The translations under genes and the position numbers were made by a program. The notes under the pieces were generated by a model. The model was given only the letters and a program-made list of their open reading frames with translations, had not been told where the DNA came from and made no database searches. DNA of 64,000 nt from Kappaphycus alvarezii (taxonomy: Eukaryota; Rhodophyta; Florideophyceae; Gigartinales; Solieriaceae), in assembly GCA_002205965.3 (NCBI GenBank), contig NADL03000662.1, positions 1,054,001 through 1,118,000 of the forward strand. The letters run 5' to 3'. Positions 33,183 to 43,503 of the stretch are shown piece by piece (positions within the stretch are counted from its first letter, which is position 1; every line of letters starts with the position of its first letter).

Positions 33183-33268
33183 GACCCGTGGTCGAGTGGT
33201 TAAGCCTAAGTCCTGGGATTCTGGAAAGCCATATCCTTTCTCGCAGCAACGTAGTTGGAGCGGTGATT
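33183..33268 (+). other. Degenerate tRNA-Ser-like sequence
   Basis: CGTGGTCGAGTGGTTAAG copies the D-arm and A box of tRNA-Ser/Leu, and GAAAG...CTTTC could be a variable arm. But the acceptor ends do not pair and the T arm (GGTTCGAATCC) is not recognisable. It is either a tRNA pseudogene or a tRNA-derived SINE head. It sits some 20 bases beyond the 5' end of the LINE. Confidence 0.3.
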
Positions 33269-33744
33269 TAATTTCCTGATTCCGAGATCGTTCTCAGATT
33301 ACTTTCATAACGTAGTACAAGGAAGTGGTAACTAGATGCCAACTAAGGAGCGCCAGAAATTGGAGTGCTACTCATAGTAATAAGGAGCTACTCATAGTAA
33401 TAAGTCGCCAGAAGGGCAGCTACAATTTTTAACCTGTTTTGGTGAGTAAAAGGCTGTTTTTTGAATATTTTTACAGGATTCACTACATCAAACACAACTT
33501 TATAAACTGGACTCCATTAAGCATGTGAAAGAGAATCTTGAACTTACCTGAAAGGGTAAGTTGAAGTCATTTATATGGATATCGATAAACATCTTTTTTT
33601 ACACGGGTTGGCACAGAAAAGCAGTGTATATGTGTGTAAACCGAAGCAGATATCGTCAAATTTGCGAGCGTTATTTAATTTTCCGCAGGTAGCGTCACTT
33701 ACAATAGGTATTAAAAAGACTTCAAATAAAGAATTTATAACATT
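33269..33744. other. hAT interior, non-coding
   Basis: It includes a 20-base tandem duplication (CTACTCATAGTAATAAG twice, 33369-33404) and AT-rich sequence downstream of the hAT transposase. Confidence 0.4.
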
Positions 33745-36230
33745 CTTAACATAGAGGATCTAATTCAATTCGTCTAGGAGATGCTTTTGTCTTTCAGATA
33801 GTCTCCAACTTTCAAAAGACATTCGGTAAGGCCAGCTGTCAGCCGGATCTTTCTTGGATCTAATTGATCCAGCAACGCTAAAAACTCTTTCAGATGATGT
33901 GAGGAAGAATTAGGAGTAAAAACAACTCCTGCGACTTAGAAGGATTGGGAATGTGCCTTCATACTTCTTCCAAAAATCAAGCGTTCCATTTCTTTTGCAG
34001 AAGCCGCCATAAACTTATAAAGGTTAATTTCAGAATCAATGGAGGCATCAACTTTATCCCCAATTTGCACATCTTCATCTGAATCGAAACTTGATAAAAC
34101 ACCCTTCTTTGAATGTTCGGATGCTTTGCATTTAAAGACCTGAAAACGTGATAGTGAAGTAGTTTTCGGCCAATTTTGAGATAAGCTTCACAGCAGCTGT
34201 GTCAGAAAGGGAGTAAGCATCAACTCCACCCAAGAAAACCTTGTGCTTCATTTTGAAATACCTGGGAGTCAGAAGAGTTGCAACGTGAGCTGCTCTGCCA
34301 TTGGACACTGAAGGTTATTCTTCTTACGGGGTCAGGATTAATTCAGATAAATCATCTACCAATCTTCGCGTCACAGAATCCATTAATTTTGCTCCTTCTT
34401 CTTTTTCAGAATTTTCAAAATTCCTGCCGAACAAATGTCCTTCAAATGCATTGTCGGGCCTACCTGAGAGCCCAACAAAGCTGTACTTTCTTCGACTGCC
34501 CTGAATAGCTCAACAATAGCTTTCAGATAGCTTTTCCCTAGCGGTAGGTCTATCAGCTGGACCGACACCTTTCCATGTAACATTGTCAGCATACAGTTTT
34601 TCGATGCGATCCAAAATAGGGTTCCAAATACAAAAACCTCTCAACCATTGAAACAGTAGATCCCCATCTTGTCTTAACATCCAAAATTGGCCGCAATATA
34701 CCGCATTTTTGACGAAAGCTCTGAAATCAGGTACTGTGCAGCAACTGCAGACTTCTTAAAAAACTTGACAGTCTGGCGCACTTTCATAAGTAATTCGTCA
34801 ATCTCCTTGTCTGAAATGCCTTACGAGACGAAATCTGAAGCGAATGAGATGCACATGCGATTCGGTTCCAAGAAGATCTGAAAGTGTAGGCTAACTGTGT
34901 CTCATTGGTCGAGGATCTTTCAGGAACAGTATCTGCAAGGGAGAAGTTTTCAGGCAACTGCGGCAAGGTAGCATTCAGGATCAAATTGAGCTGATAATCG
35001 AATGAATCTTCGCTGAAATCCTCATTGAATCATTGTCATCCAGTCCAGTTTCAGCTTCTTCGAATACTGATTCATTGGAAGGGCAGATTCAGTTGCCTTA
35101 AACGTAATTGCATCCCTTTCTTGCGCATAAATCGAGGCGACCTCGTCAGTTTTCTCCACTTTCAAGCTCTCTGATTTTCTCGAGCCGCGACTCCAGCAGT
35201 ACAGAATCCTCAATTTCAGCCAAAATCCCTTCCTCTTCCGACGTAAGCTCGACCTGTTTCCTCGCATTAGCAGCGCTGTCAGTGGTTATAAAAGCCACTT
35301 TTTTTCGATTCCTAATTTCTTCGTAGATTCAAGAAGAAGCGTGAAAGTTCCTTTCCAGTATGGCGACCAACCAGTTAGTGCAGCATACCAAGTTTGTATG
35401 GTATCCCCATTCGCTGTCAATGAACGATATTGTTAAAGATGAATAGGAATCATTATTTTCGGCTGTCCAAACATCTGTAGTTCCGCTAAAATCGGAACCT
35501 TTTCGAGTGTATCTGCATTCAACTTATCAACAAGCCTCGATTTCTGTAAATACGACTGACGGCTGACGGCTGACATGGTTGATTTTGGAGCAAATTCATC
35601 TACAATTGCCGAAACCCCGAATCTTCAACAATAGAAAGCGGTCTTTGATTGAGAGCAATCCATTCTGCGCATAACCGAATAAATTTCTTCTGAACGAACC
35701 CGATTTGTTGACCTTCTGGGTGAACATTTTCTTGAAGCCAGGGTTTGTCAGGCTTGATATAATAGCTGAACCCCCTTACGTTTATCGAATGACACGGAGA
35801 TGTCAGTTGTCTTGTGTTTGCTGTTCATGTGGCTTCGGACATTTGTGGTTCCACGTCCCAAAGCACCTACTTTCGCGCAAAGCCGACATTTGAACTTTCG
35901 CTTGTGCGGTTCATCTTTGGGTAAACCCGTTCAAGCTGCACGAAAGAAAAGATCGGGTTGTTGAATTTCCATCATACGGTACAAATGCAGTCGCCGGAAC
36001 TGGTGAGTTTCGCACTGAGAGAGGGGCCGTTGGACCTTTTTCGCGGACCGAAGGGGGTTTGCTTGCATTACGGGCTCAGATTGCGCATTTGCGCCTGGGA
36101 ATTCATTTTGGCTGAAAAGGTCGTTAAATCGGCAGTTTCGGAAACTTGTATTTCTGGTCTTAACGGCTCTGCTCAAGTTTATTGTGGCTATTTGGATCTA
36201 GTTCAAAACTGTGCATTTAGGCAATAGTAT
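33745..36230 (-). pseudogene. hAT transposase, decayed
   Basis: Minus-strand pieces appear in family order. A BED-type zinc finger (FKCRLCAKVGALGRGTTNVRS followed by H-x4-H, about 35810-35900) is first. The mid-domain segment TRFGSSWNRIACASHSLQIS-like lies at about 34830-34900, RGFCIWNPILDRIEKLY at about 34580-34650, and the C-terminal dimerisation block SSERVFSVAGSIRSKKDPAD and MSFESWRLSERQKHLL at about 33770-33900. The frame is broken more than ten times. As the only transposase-like region, it explains the 8-bp target duplication at the element's ends. Confidence 0.75.
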
Positions 36231-36694
36231 AGAATACTGTAAAATCATGACTTTTGAGGGGCATCGGTGGTGGTCAAGTCATAGTAATTAATTACTTTGG
36301 TCATGAAATTCTGGAGATATGGTAAGGTGAATATTTATTCGAATAGAATAAGAATGTAATACAGTCATTATTTCTCCATGCATAGTGGTGAATTCTATAG
36401 TAGGCAGGTAATTAATTGGTAATAGTAATAATTTGCCATAGTGCAGTCTATTGCTCCCAGGTAATAATTTGGTAATCAAGTCATTAATTCTTTAATGACT
36501 TCAGAAGTAATGACTTCAAGTCATTAATTCATTAATTTTTATGACCCCAGGAAGTCATTAATTCCTTTGTGAGTTTATATGCACAGGTAGGGAATAAAAT
36601 GACAATTATTTTGGAATAATTCTATTACAGGGAATTGAAATTTTTAATTTTTATGTACTTAAAATCTATGACCAATAATTCCGCGCCATCACTA
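36231..36694. other. hAT right end with subterminal repeats
   Basis: AT-rich, with repeated GTCATTAATT and TAATAATTTGG words mirrored at the left end (28030-28150). It ends in the inverted repeat GCCATCACTA. Confidence 0.6.
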
Positions 36695-36702
36695 GGTGTA
36701 AC
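36695..36702. repeat. hAT target-site duplication, right copy (GGTGTAAC)
   Basis: Perfect copy of 27910-27917. Confidence 0.85.
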
Positions 36703-37239
36703 CGGAGGAATTCAGTTTGGACTGCTTCAGCGTGCCGTGCGTTTGCTGTAGTTCGGAAGAGCCGTATCTACGAGTAATATGGCGAGACAGTGCATGCAAT
36801 TCCCAGGAATGGGGTCGAAGATGTCCGAAGGCCTTAACGGGCTGTGCAGTGCTTCATGGACCGAAGGAAGAGTAGTAGGGATACATTGTTCGTTGGTTGC
36901 GGAGGAGGGCATCGAGGGCATTGTTACGGGCAAGAGGGAAAGGAGGTGGGAACTAACGGCGATAGGCCTTGCTCGCCTGTTTTCCCATTGAGGAGTAGGG
37001 CCAAGTTGTGCCTTCGCCATCCGCATCTTCTTCATGCGCTGTGACAGGGCGCGGGTGCGGTTCGTTCATCGCTCGGTTTTCGCCATGAGTACGGAGGGGG
37101 CTTCAGGGACATCGGGCTTGGGTTGTTTAAGCCGTTGAGCGGCGCCTGTTCCTTGGGTTTTGCGACCCGAAGGTTGGCAGGTGAGGGCTCCAGGGTTGTG
37201 GGGGCCAGGGTTCTTTTGCTTGTCCCGGTGGTCTGGCGC
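36695..37239 (-). mobile_element. LINE fragment, upstream part of the copy split by hAT
   Basis: The minus strand encodes QRMKKMRMAKAQLGPTPQWE and LHSPLRPSDIFDPIPGNCMH, then ANARHAEAVQTEFLRLH, which continues at 27909 after the hAT. A proline-rich stretch lies upstream (to about 37239), where it meets the plus-strand LINE. Confidence 0.7.
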
Positions 37240-39272
37240 TTTCGGGTTCATCCTGGACTGTGGTGGGCTCCGAATGGCCCAGGGGGGCCTCCCAGACGAC
37301 ACTATCCCCCTAATCTCTTCTGCGACACTGCTGCCCATCGATGACAATCCAGCCCTCATCCGCCGGTTTGCAGAAAACACGGCATCGTCCTCAACCAATG
37401 GTACGCCGATGATGGTACATTGCTGGGGCCTCCCCATCTCCGACAAGCCCTCCGCATCCTCCGTGACGAGGGAGCTACCTACGGCAACATCTCAACCCGG
37501 GGAAAACCCGCATCTATTGGCCAACTGTCCCGCGCCACAGCGCGAGGCTTTCCTCCAGGAATTTCGCCTTGCAGAATGCTCCCTGGACGGGTTCCAGCAC
37601 CTCGGGGCTCCGCTCGGCAACAGCCCTTTCGCCGATGCCTTCCTTCGTGAAAAGATCGAGGGTTGCCGCCGAACCCTCCAACTCCTGACCATGGTTGATG
37701 ACCCGCGCGCACGGTTTCACATGCACCACCTTTCCGCGTCGGCGTGTCTGGTGGACCATGCCTTCAAGCTCGCTGACCCACGGGACGCCCGTACTGCTGC
37801 CGAGGCTTTCGATACGCTGCTACAAAATTCCTTCACCGAGCTTCATGGCATTCAACTCAGTGACAAAGCGTGGTCGCAGGCCACCTTGCCTATCCAACAG
37901 GGCGGTCTTGGGTTCACCCTCATCTCACCGTTCCTAAATGGCGCCGCTGCCTCGAGTATCATCGATGCAGCACCGGCATGACTCAGGTCCGCAACCCATA
38001 TCGGGCCCCGCTCCACCGCGTTCACCGGTTCCCGCTACCGCCGAGACAAGGCTTTCCTCCTTGGTCAATCCGCCCGTCACATGCGCGATTTCATGCTTCA
38101 CATCCCTGGTATGGCCTACCCCTTCGACCCGCTCCTTCTCGCTGCAGCACACACACACGTTCAAACCTACCTCAAAAGTGTGCAGCAGGAGGCGCTGGCC
38201 AAGGTTCACTGGCGCGACGACCACTGGGCCAGATCTCCGAACCCGGACCTCCACACGGACGCCGATGTGAGGCTACGCATACGCGGTCTAGCGCTCCGCA
38301 AAGGCCCCGGTGCTGCTTTTCTCTATTACGCACACCCCTCCGCTGACACGGAAGTGTCCGCGTTACACTGGAGACAATGCTACGGCTACCTGGGACTGCC
38401 CGTTTACGATGACTCGCTTCCTCGGAACTGCGAGCATTGTAAACGTCAAATGGACAGGTTAGGATATCACGCTGCGGATTTGTGCCCTTCTGGGTTTGGT
38501 CGCAAACACCTGCATGACGCGCTTCGCAACGTCATCGCCGGCCGTATCGCCCGTGCCGCCGGCCTGGATTGCCAGACCGAGTTCCCACTCCTCGTGGCAG
38601 GCACTGAGCTGCAACCTGCCGACATACTGGTTCACCCACCAGCAGCTCCTGACGGCGCTGCGGCCCGCCCGATCGCCTGCGATGTCACCGTTGTCTCCCA
38701 TTCAAGGACGATGTAAGAACACGAGCCAAAAGGGAAGTGGGCGGTGCTGCTGCAATTGCGCGCCGCAACAAAGTGACGGACCTGGAGCGAAAACTGTCGC
38801 GTCGACTCCCCCCGCCCTCCGATAACCGTACAAAGGGCCCCCAATTTCGAATTTCAACCGCTGGCCTTTGATTCCGTAGGTTTCCCTTCCCCTGCAACCA
38901 TCCGCTTCATAGAGGGACTGTTGCCCCGCATTGCGGACAAATTCAACACGTCAGCAGGAGCTATCCGTACACGGATTTTTGGGCATGTTAGCAGCACAAT
39001 CTGGTCGTCGAGTGCACAATCTATCTGTCGCGCATGTTGCTGCACGTGGCCGACGTGGACCACCCGGTTAGGTCCTAGCGAGCAGTCGGATCCTGCAGCG
39101 TACACCTGTTTTACAGTACTGATGCCATAAAGCTACTCTCAACCCGCGGCAATGTCGGTTCTATCGCGAGCCCCACTGCACGTGACTGACATGGAACATC
39201 CGGTTAGTTCTTAGCCGTATAGTCAGACCTGCAGTGTACACGATAGATACTCATTGAAGTAAAGTTTATCTC
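37240..39272 (+). mobile_element. LINE copy with internal RT deletion, 3' end complete
   Basis: The plus strand shows LPDDTIPLISSATLLPI (about 37288-37340) directly joined to PALIRRFAENT, skipping about 150 residues that include RT motif A. Next come LREKIEGCRRTLQLLTMVDD, ELHGIQLSDKAWSQATLPIQ, the finger CEHCKRQMDRLGYHAADLC (about 38430-38480), the RPA-to-QPADILVHP endonuclease core (about 38610-38640) and ACDVTVVSH. The 3' UTR matches the LINE in the hAT up to 39272. It is head to head with the minus-strand LINE fragment on its left. There are several frame breaks. Confidence 0.7.
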
Positions 39273-39314
39273 AACATGCGGTGAAAGTGCTCAGGCGACC
39301 GACATTTTATAGTG

Positions 39315-39620
39315 AGCTTACGCAAAAACAGAATTCTGAAAGGTCTTCAGAAATAGGTAGTATGATAAATTTCTGAAAGTATTTCTGAAATTATTTTCTG
39401 AAATTTGAAATTTGAAAACGTGTTTACGCATGAACTGGCGCGAAAACTCCTAGTGCCTGATCTTTATTTCTCACAACCACTTCTCCGGGTCTTCACTAAC
39501 TAGTGACATTTCAGCAATTTACCTCACGACTTCATTCCAGAATTCTGCAATTGAATTACAGACTGTAATTCTATTGCTGAAATTTGGCAGTTTTATTTCT
39601 GAATTCTTTGTGCGAAAGCT
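39315..39620. mobile_element. Candidate MITE / foldback element, 306 bp
   Basis: The left end AGCTTACGCAAAAACAGAAT and the complement of the right end (AGCTTTCGCACAAAGAATTC) match imperfectly, both continuing into TTCTGAAA-type words. The interior is AT-rich with repeated TTTCTGAAA. No coding. The target duplication is not clear. It lies between a LINE 3' end and the stop codon of the first glycosyltransferase copy. Confidence 0.4.
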
Positions 39621-39622
39621 CT

Positions 39623-41560
39623 CTAATTCCAAAGTTGATCGCCAAGTACTCGGCTCACGCTGCCCTCGTTTGCCCTGGCAAAAACCTTCCAGTAATACTC
39701 CAGTCGTCCTTCCACTTCAAACTTCCACTACGGGCATGAAATCTAACAACCGGGCCTTCGTCAGCACCTCCCAAATACTCTGGCAACACCACAACCCCCT
39801 GGCTATCATCCTCACCGCGTATTGACTCATGTCGCTCGCACTCCCCACAAACACATCAGCACTCGCCATTTCATGCATCCCATCTATCACGCTACCCGAT
39901 ACCCTCATCTCTACCCTTAACTCCTCCATATTCCCATTCCGTCCGCTCCGAATGTGTCTCATTACCCCTTGCCTCATCCTACCTTGTCCGCCTATCAGCA
40001 TTTCATGAAAATACCTCGCATCTCTCACCTGCCCATCCACATCCACAAACGCCTTGTCCATTTTGTTTACATCATGCAAATCCCCCTTCACACCCTCCGG
40101 CCTTCTCCCTTCTGAATACACAATGACACAGACAGGCAGCCTCGCAAATACTCCCCAACCTTCTTCACAACCCTCATCACCTCCCATATCACGTTCCTCA
40201 TCACCTTTAGCGATATCATCCGACGGTTCTTCACTACACAAAATCCCCCCTCCTCACATGAACCGCCACATTCAACTCCCCTCCTTTAGCCTTACCCTAT
40301 CCCTCTTCTGCACTCCTACCCTCCACTTCTTCCCCTCCTCCTTCCATTCCCCACCGCCCATCCTCCCAACTTCTCGTCCCCGTGCAAATCCCAGTATTTC
40401 CAGTAGAAGTAGCGGTATGAAAGTCTAAAGTCTGGACTCTTCGGACGCTGATCGCATTTCTTCGTCTCCATTTGAAACAACGTATAGTTCCCCCTATGTT
40501 TCGCTAAGAACTCTTGCGCTTTCCTCTGCGTCTCTCCACATGATACGCATCCATAGCTCAACTCTCCGGGTACCTCCACAATCTCCTTCAGTCCCAACAT
40601 TCCTCCCTTAATCCCTCGACACGCGGGACACAAATCCTCCTTTACAGTCGGCCGCTCTACTCCATTCCATACCCCTTCCACTTCGCATACTTCCTCTTCT
40701 ATGAACTTTCTCGGCACCTCTCCTACGCCCCATCCAAATAATCCTTCTACTCCATCTCTCTCCTCACTTATAGAGCCATATGATCCCACCCGATGCGTAT
40801 ACGCCAATCCTAAACTCAGTGCAGTTGACAATTCTGCATTCATTACTGTCACTCCATGTCCCAATCCATCGCTACCCTTCTCCTTTATCGTCGAATACAA
40901 AACTCGATACCACTCTCCCTCAAACCCTTTGTTTTCACGCGGTTCCACAATAACCACGGCACGTCGAACCTGTTAGCATTTTTCCCGACAATACCGACAT
41001 TCCATAATCCGATCCTAACTGCCTCCTCAAACGTCCAACATTAATACGTTCCTCGTGCAACCCACCCTCTCCGCCACCTCCACCCTCCCACTACCACGCT
41101 TCAACACCCCTAACTTTCTCGGCTCAGCATATCTCCTTCCCCTCTTCCCTTTTCCTTTCCCACTTTTCCCCCTGTTAACCTCACTGAGAATACTGCCAGT
41201 CTTATTCAAACCTTCCCGATCGTTTCCTCTCTCCTTCATAACTGCCTTAATCCTACCCCGAATCTCCCCTACATATCGGTCGCCCTCCTGCTCCGCCGGC
41301 AACGGGGTCGAAAAAATCACCAACAGCAAGACTGCCAATGCTCCCAACGTAAACAGCTGCAACCAAGCCGCAGTCTTCCTCCCACTCCACGGAATCCACC
41401 TTCTGATCGACCTGTCGGTAAAGACAGTCCGCGCGGGTGCACACGCCCACAACGGTAATGCACAGTCTCGGAGCGTGTTCGCAGCATCCGCGGGCGGAAG
41501 GAGCGTGGAGGAATTTCGGAACGAGATTTGGCAAGCTGTTTTCTGTGGAATGGAGGGCAT
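39623..41560 (-). CDS. HxRRGD-type Golgi glycosyltransferase, tandem copy 1, frames broken
   Basis: Start MPSIPQKTACQISFRNSS at 41560. A membrane segment AAWLQLFTLGALAVLLLVIF (about residue 65) gives type II topology. The core region (39770-41010) is nearly identical to the second copy at 44990-46226. Conserved blocks are KFIEEEVCEVEGVWNG, LKEIVEVPGELSYGCVSCGE, YRYFYWKYWDLHGDEKLG and, near the C-terminus, VIDGMHEMASADVFVGSASD with MSQYAVRMIARG. The HVRRGDF motif seen in copy 2 is in a shifted frame here. The best C-terminus is GRLEYYWKVFARANEGSV with stop at 39623. At least four single-base frame changes. HxRRGD with a late SxS block is typical of GT-B fucosyltransferase-like enzymes; donor and acceptor are unknown. 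Confidence 0.6.
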
Positions 41561-42493
41561 GACGGATTCGTAAGGTATAGTTTTGGGGGTTCCATCGCGT
41601 GATGAAAGGTCGTGGGGTTGTGGGCGAAGGGGTGTGAAGTATGGAGGAGGGTGTCATGTTTGAGAATTATCGGAGCGATGGTTTTATCCAGAAAACTGAG
41701 GGGGCTTGACAACAGGAGATTGTCAGCGTGGGAGAGATGGAAAAGGGAGTGAATGGGGATGGAAGAAGTTTTATACGTGTTAGTTGGAGCGAGTCAGCGA
41801 TCGAGGAGATCGAGCTTGCGCTGGAATCCTGTTGATCAGGTGGAATGTGGAGGATTGGATAGGGCGAATTGTGGGGTAGGCGGAAAGGTGACTGAGGCGG
41901 CGATCGCTCGCGATTTGGATTGCTGCAGACCACACCCTCGGCCCGACAAACATGGCGTGCGTTTGGGCTTGCGTGTAATCGAGATGTGCTTTTTGGACTG
42001 ATTTTTCCTGCAAGCTTTATTGGAAGTTTTATTGAGTGGTGACGAAGTGGTCAGAGTTGCCCCTGTTCAAGTGGGAAAACCCGGTTTGTCGTTTGATCGA
42101 TGCGGCCGTCGCTCTTGCGCACCAACGCGGATTCTTCACGTAAACCCTGGCGTGCCGGATGGTCATAGGCAGATTGAAGAGTCCCTGTGTACCTGTCTAG
42201 AGCCGGTCAATTGCATTCTACCCTGATCGGCCCCGGTTTCGACTCAGATAACCTCTAGGCGTGTGTCCGTTAAAGTGCACATGAGGTTCTCACCGTAATC
42301 TCGCTCCTAGAGGTAATAACCCCCAAATTTGAGCACTTTGTACATAATATTAACTCTTCATCATCGCGGACAGTACCAAATAGTTATTGTCATTACCTTC
42401 AGCTGCCTCCAACTGAAAGGCTTTTGAACCCCTCCTCTCCTTTGGCTTCCCCTCAAGTTACATAGATGGCCCCGTGCCCTCTTCTCTGAAGCT
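41561..42493. other. Divergent intergenic region, nothing coding recognised
   Basis: Between glycosyltransferase copy 1 (-) and the ankyrin-RING gene (+). A possible inverted repeat AACCTCTAGG...CCTAGAGGT spans 42250-42322. Confidence 0.45.
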
Positions 42494-43503
42494 ATGTTCC
42501 ACCCCCAAACCGAACCATCTTTGCTGAATCGTCTAACAAGTTACTTTCACTCTGCCTTTAAATCTGGTGCCTCATCCTCTACGCCTCCTCCACTAACCCT
42601 TCATTCTGCTGCATCGACTTTGAATATTCGCCAACTTCATCATCTCCTATCCATTGGCCACCCACCTCGCCCCAAATCTGCTCATACCGAGGAGCCAATT
42701 CACGCTGCGATCCGCGCCTACAATACCCACCCTCCCTCTTCCACCCGTATCGTGCATATTTTAACTCTGTCCGGAGCCCTTTCTACTAGTCCAACTCATT
42801 CCCGCCCACCTGAACCCTTCCCTCCAAGACTCGTCCTTCTACTTGGCCACGATGGCCTCCTTTCTACGATGCTCTCTGCAGCCATTCGGGTGGTATCTGC
42901 ATCAACTTCAGGCTTCAATGACAAAGGAAGGAATTCCAAAACTCTGTTGCGAGTTGGGAAGTATTTCGGGTATGCTCGCTATTCTCAACCATGGCTGGAA
43001 CGGCAACTCGCAGGATGAATACGGAAATTCTCTTCTTCATTACGCATGCAATGCCGCCCATTTGCCCGAGAGCAAAATTCGCGCACTGGTCCAAGTCGTG
43101 CTTGATTATGGTGAGCCCAATCTTACTGCTCGTGACTCATTCGGAAAACTGCGCTTCAAATTGCCGGTAGAAGACGGCTTGAAACTGTCTGCCAGCTCTT
43201 GAGACGATACGGCGCTGATGAGGAGAGTTATACAACGCTACTTTTACGTGGCGTGGTAGAGGAGACTCCTTCAAAGCGTCAAGAAATGGACATGCTGTCA
43301 ACCGGAATCGTATTGGAGAGGCCTAAGGGCGTGGACAGGCGACATTGAAATGTGTGAGATGTGCAGAGGTTATTGAACCATGCGAAGCTGTGCAAGCGGA
43401 GTGTGGGCATGTATACCATGCGCAATGTTTAGAAATGGGCGTTGGCCAGACTTAGTCATGTCTTAATTGCGCTGCGCCTCTTTCAATGTCCTTGGGAGTA
43501 TGA
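42494..43503 (+). CDS. Ankyrin-repeat plus RING-H2 finger protein, frames broken
   Basis: Start MFHPQTEPSLLNRLTSYFHS at 42494. Ankyrin units appear as LHSAASTLNIRQLHHLLSIG, IHAAIRAYN and DEYGNSLLHYACNAAHLPES (about 43014-43073). Next is DSFGKTALQIAGRRRLETVC with LLRRYGADEE, which needs one more A in the AAAA run at 43145-43148. Downstream, KCVRCAEVI then ECGHVYHAQCLEMGVGQT and SCLNCAAPL (43350-43490) form a C-x2-C...C-x-H-x2-H-x2-C...C-x2-C RING-H2 finger, ending at TGA 43501. A TAG stands between GQT and SCLNC, and two other frame changes are needed. Ankyrin-RING proteins usually act as E3 ubiquitin ligases with the ankyrins choosing the substrate. It is either a sequencing-damaged gene or a young pseudogene. 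Confidence 0.6.

Larger units (their letters stand above)
27918..36694 (-). mobile_element. hAT DNA transposon, 8.78 kb, containing a later LINE insertion
   Basis: The ends are short inverted repeats, TAGTGATGGC at 27918 and GCCATCACTA ending at 36694, the usual hAT wording. They are bounded by a perfect 8-bp direct repeat (GGTGTAAC), the hAT target-duplication length. Both ends carry many subterminal GTCATTAATTCC-type words. The right half holds a decayed hAT transposase (minus strand). The left half holds a GTAC-rich stretch and a nearly full-length LINE (28460-33160). Without the LINE the element would be about 4.1 kb, a normal hAT size. The hAT interrupts an older LINE fragment. Confidence 0.85.

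Noticed and set aside
33183-33268. A functional tRNA-Ser gene
   Set aside because: Only the D-arm region fits; acceptor ends and T arm do not pair, so it is listed only as a degenerate tRNA-like sequence.
41055-41573. 172-codon plus-strand open frame, and similar ones at 45177-45647
   Set aside because: Antisense to the glycosyltransferase copies; Pro/Ser-rich shadow sequence that reflects Lys/Glu/Gly-rich coding on the minus strand.
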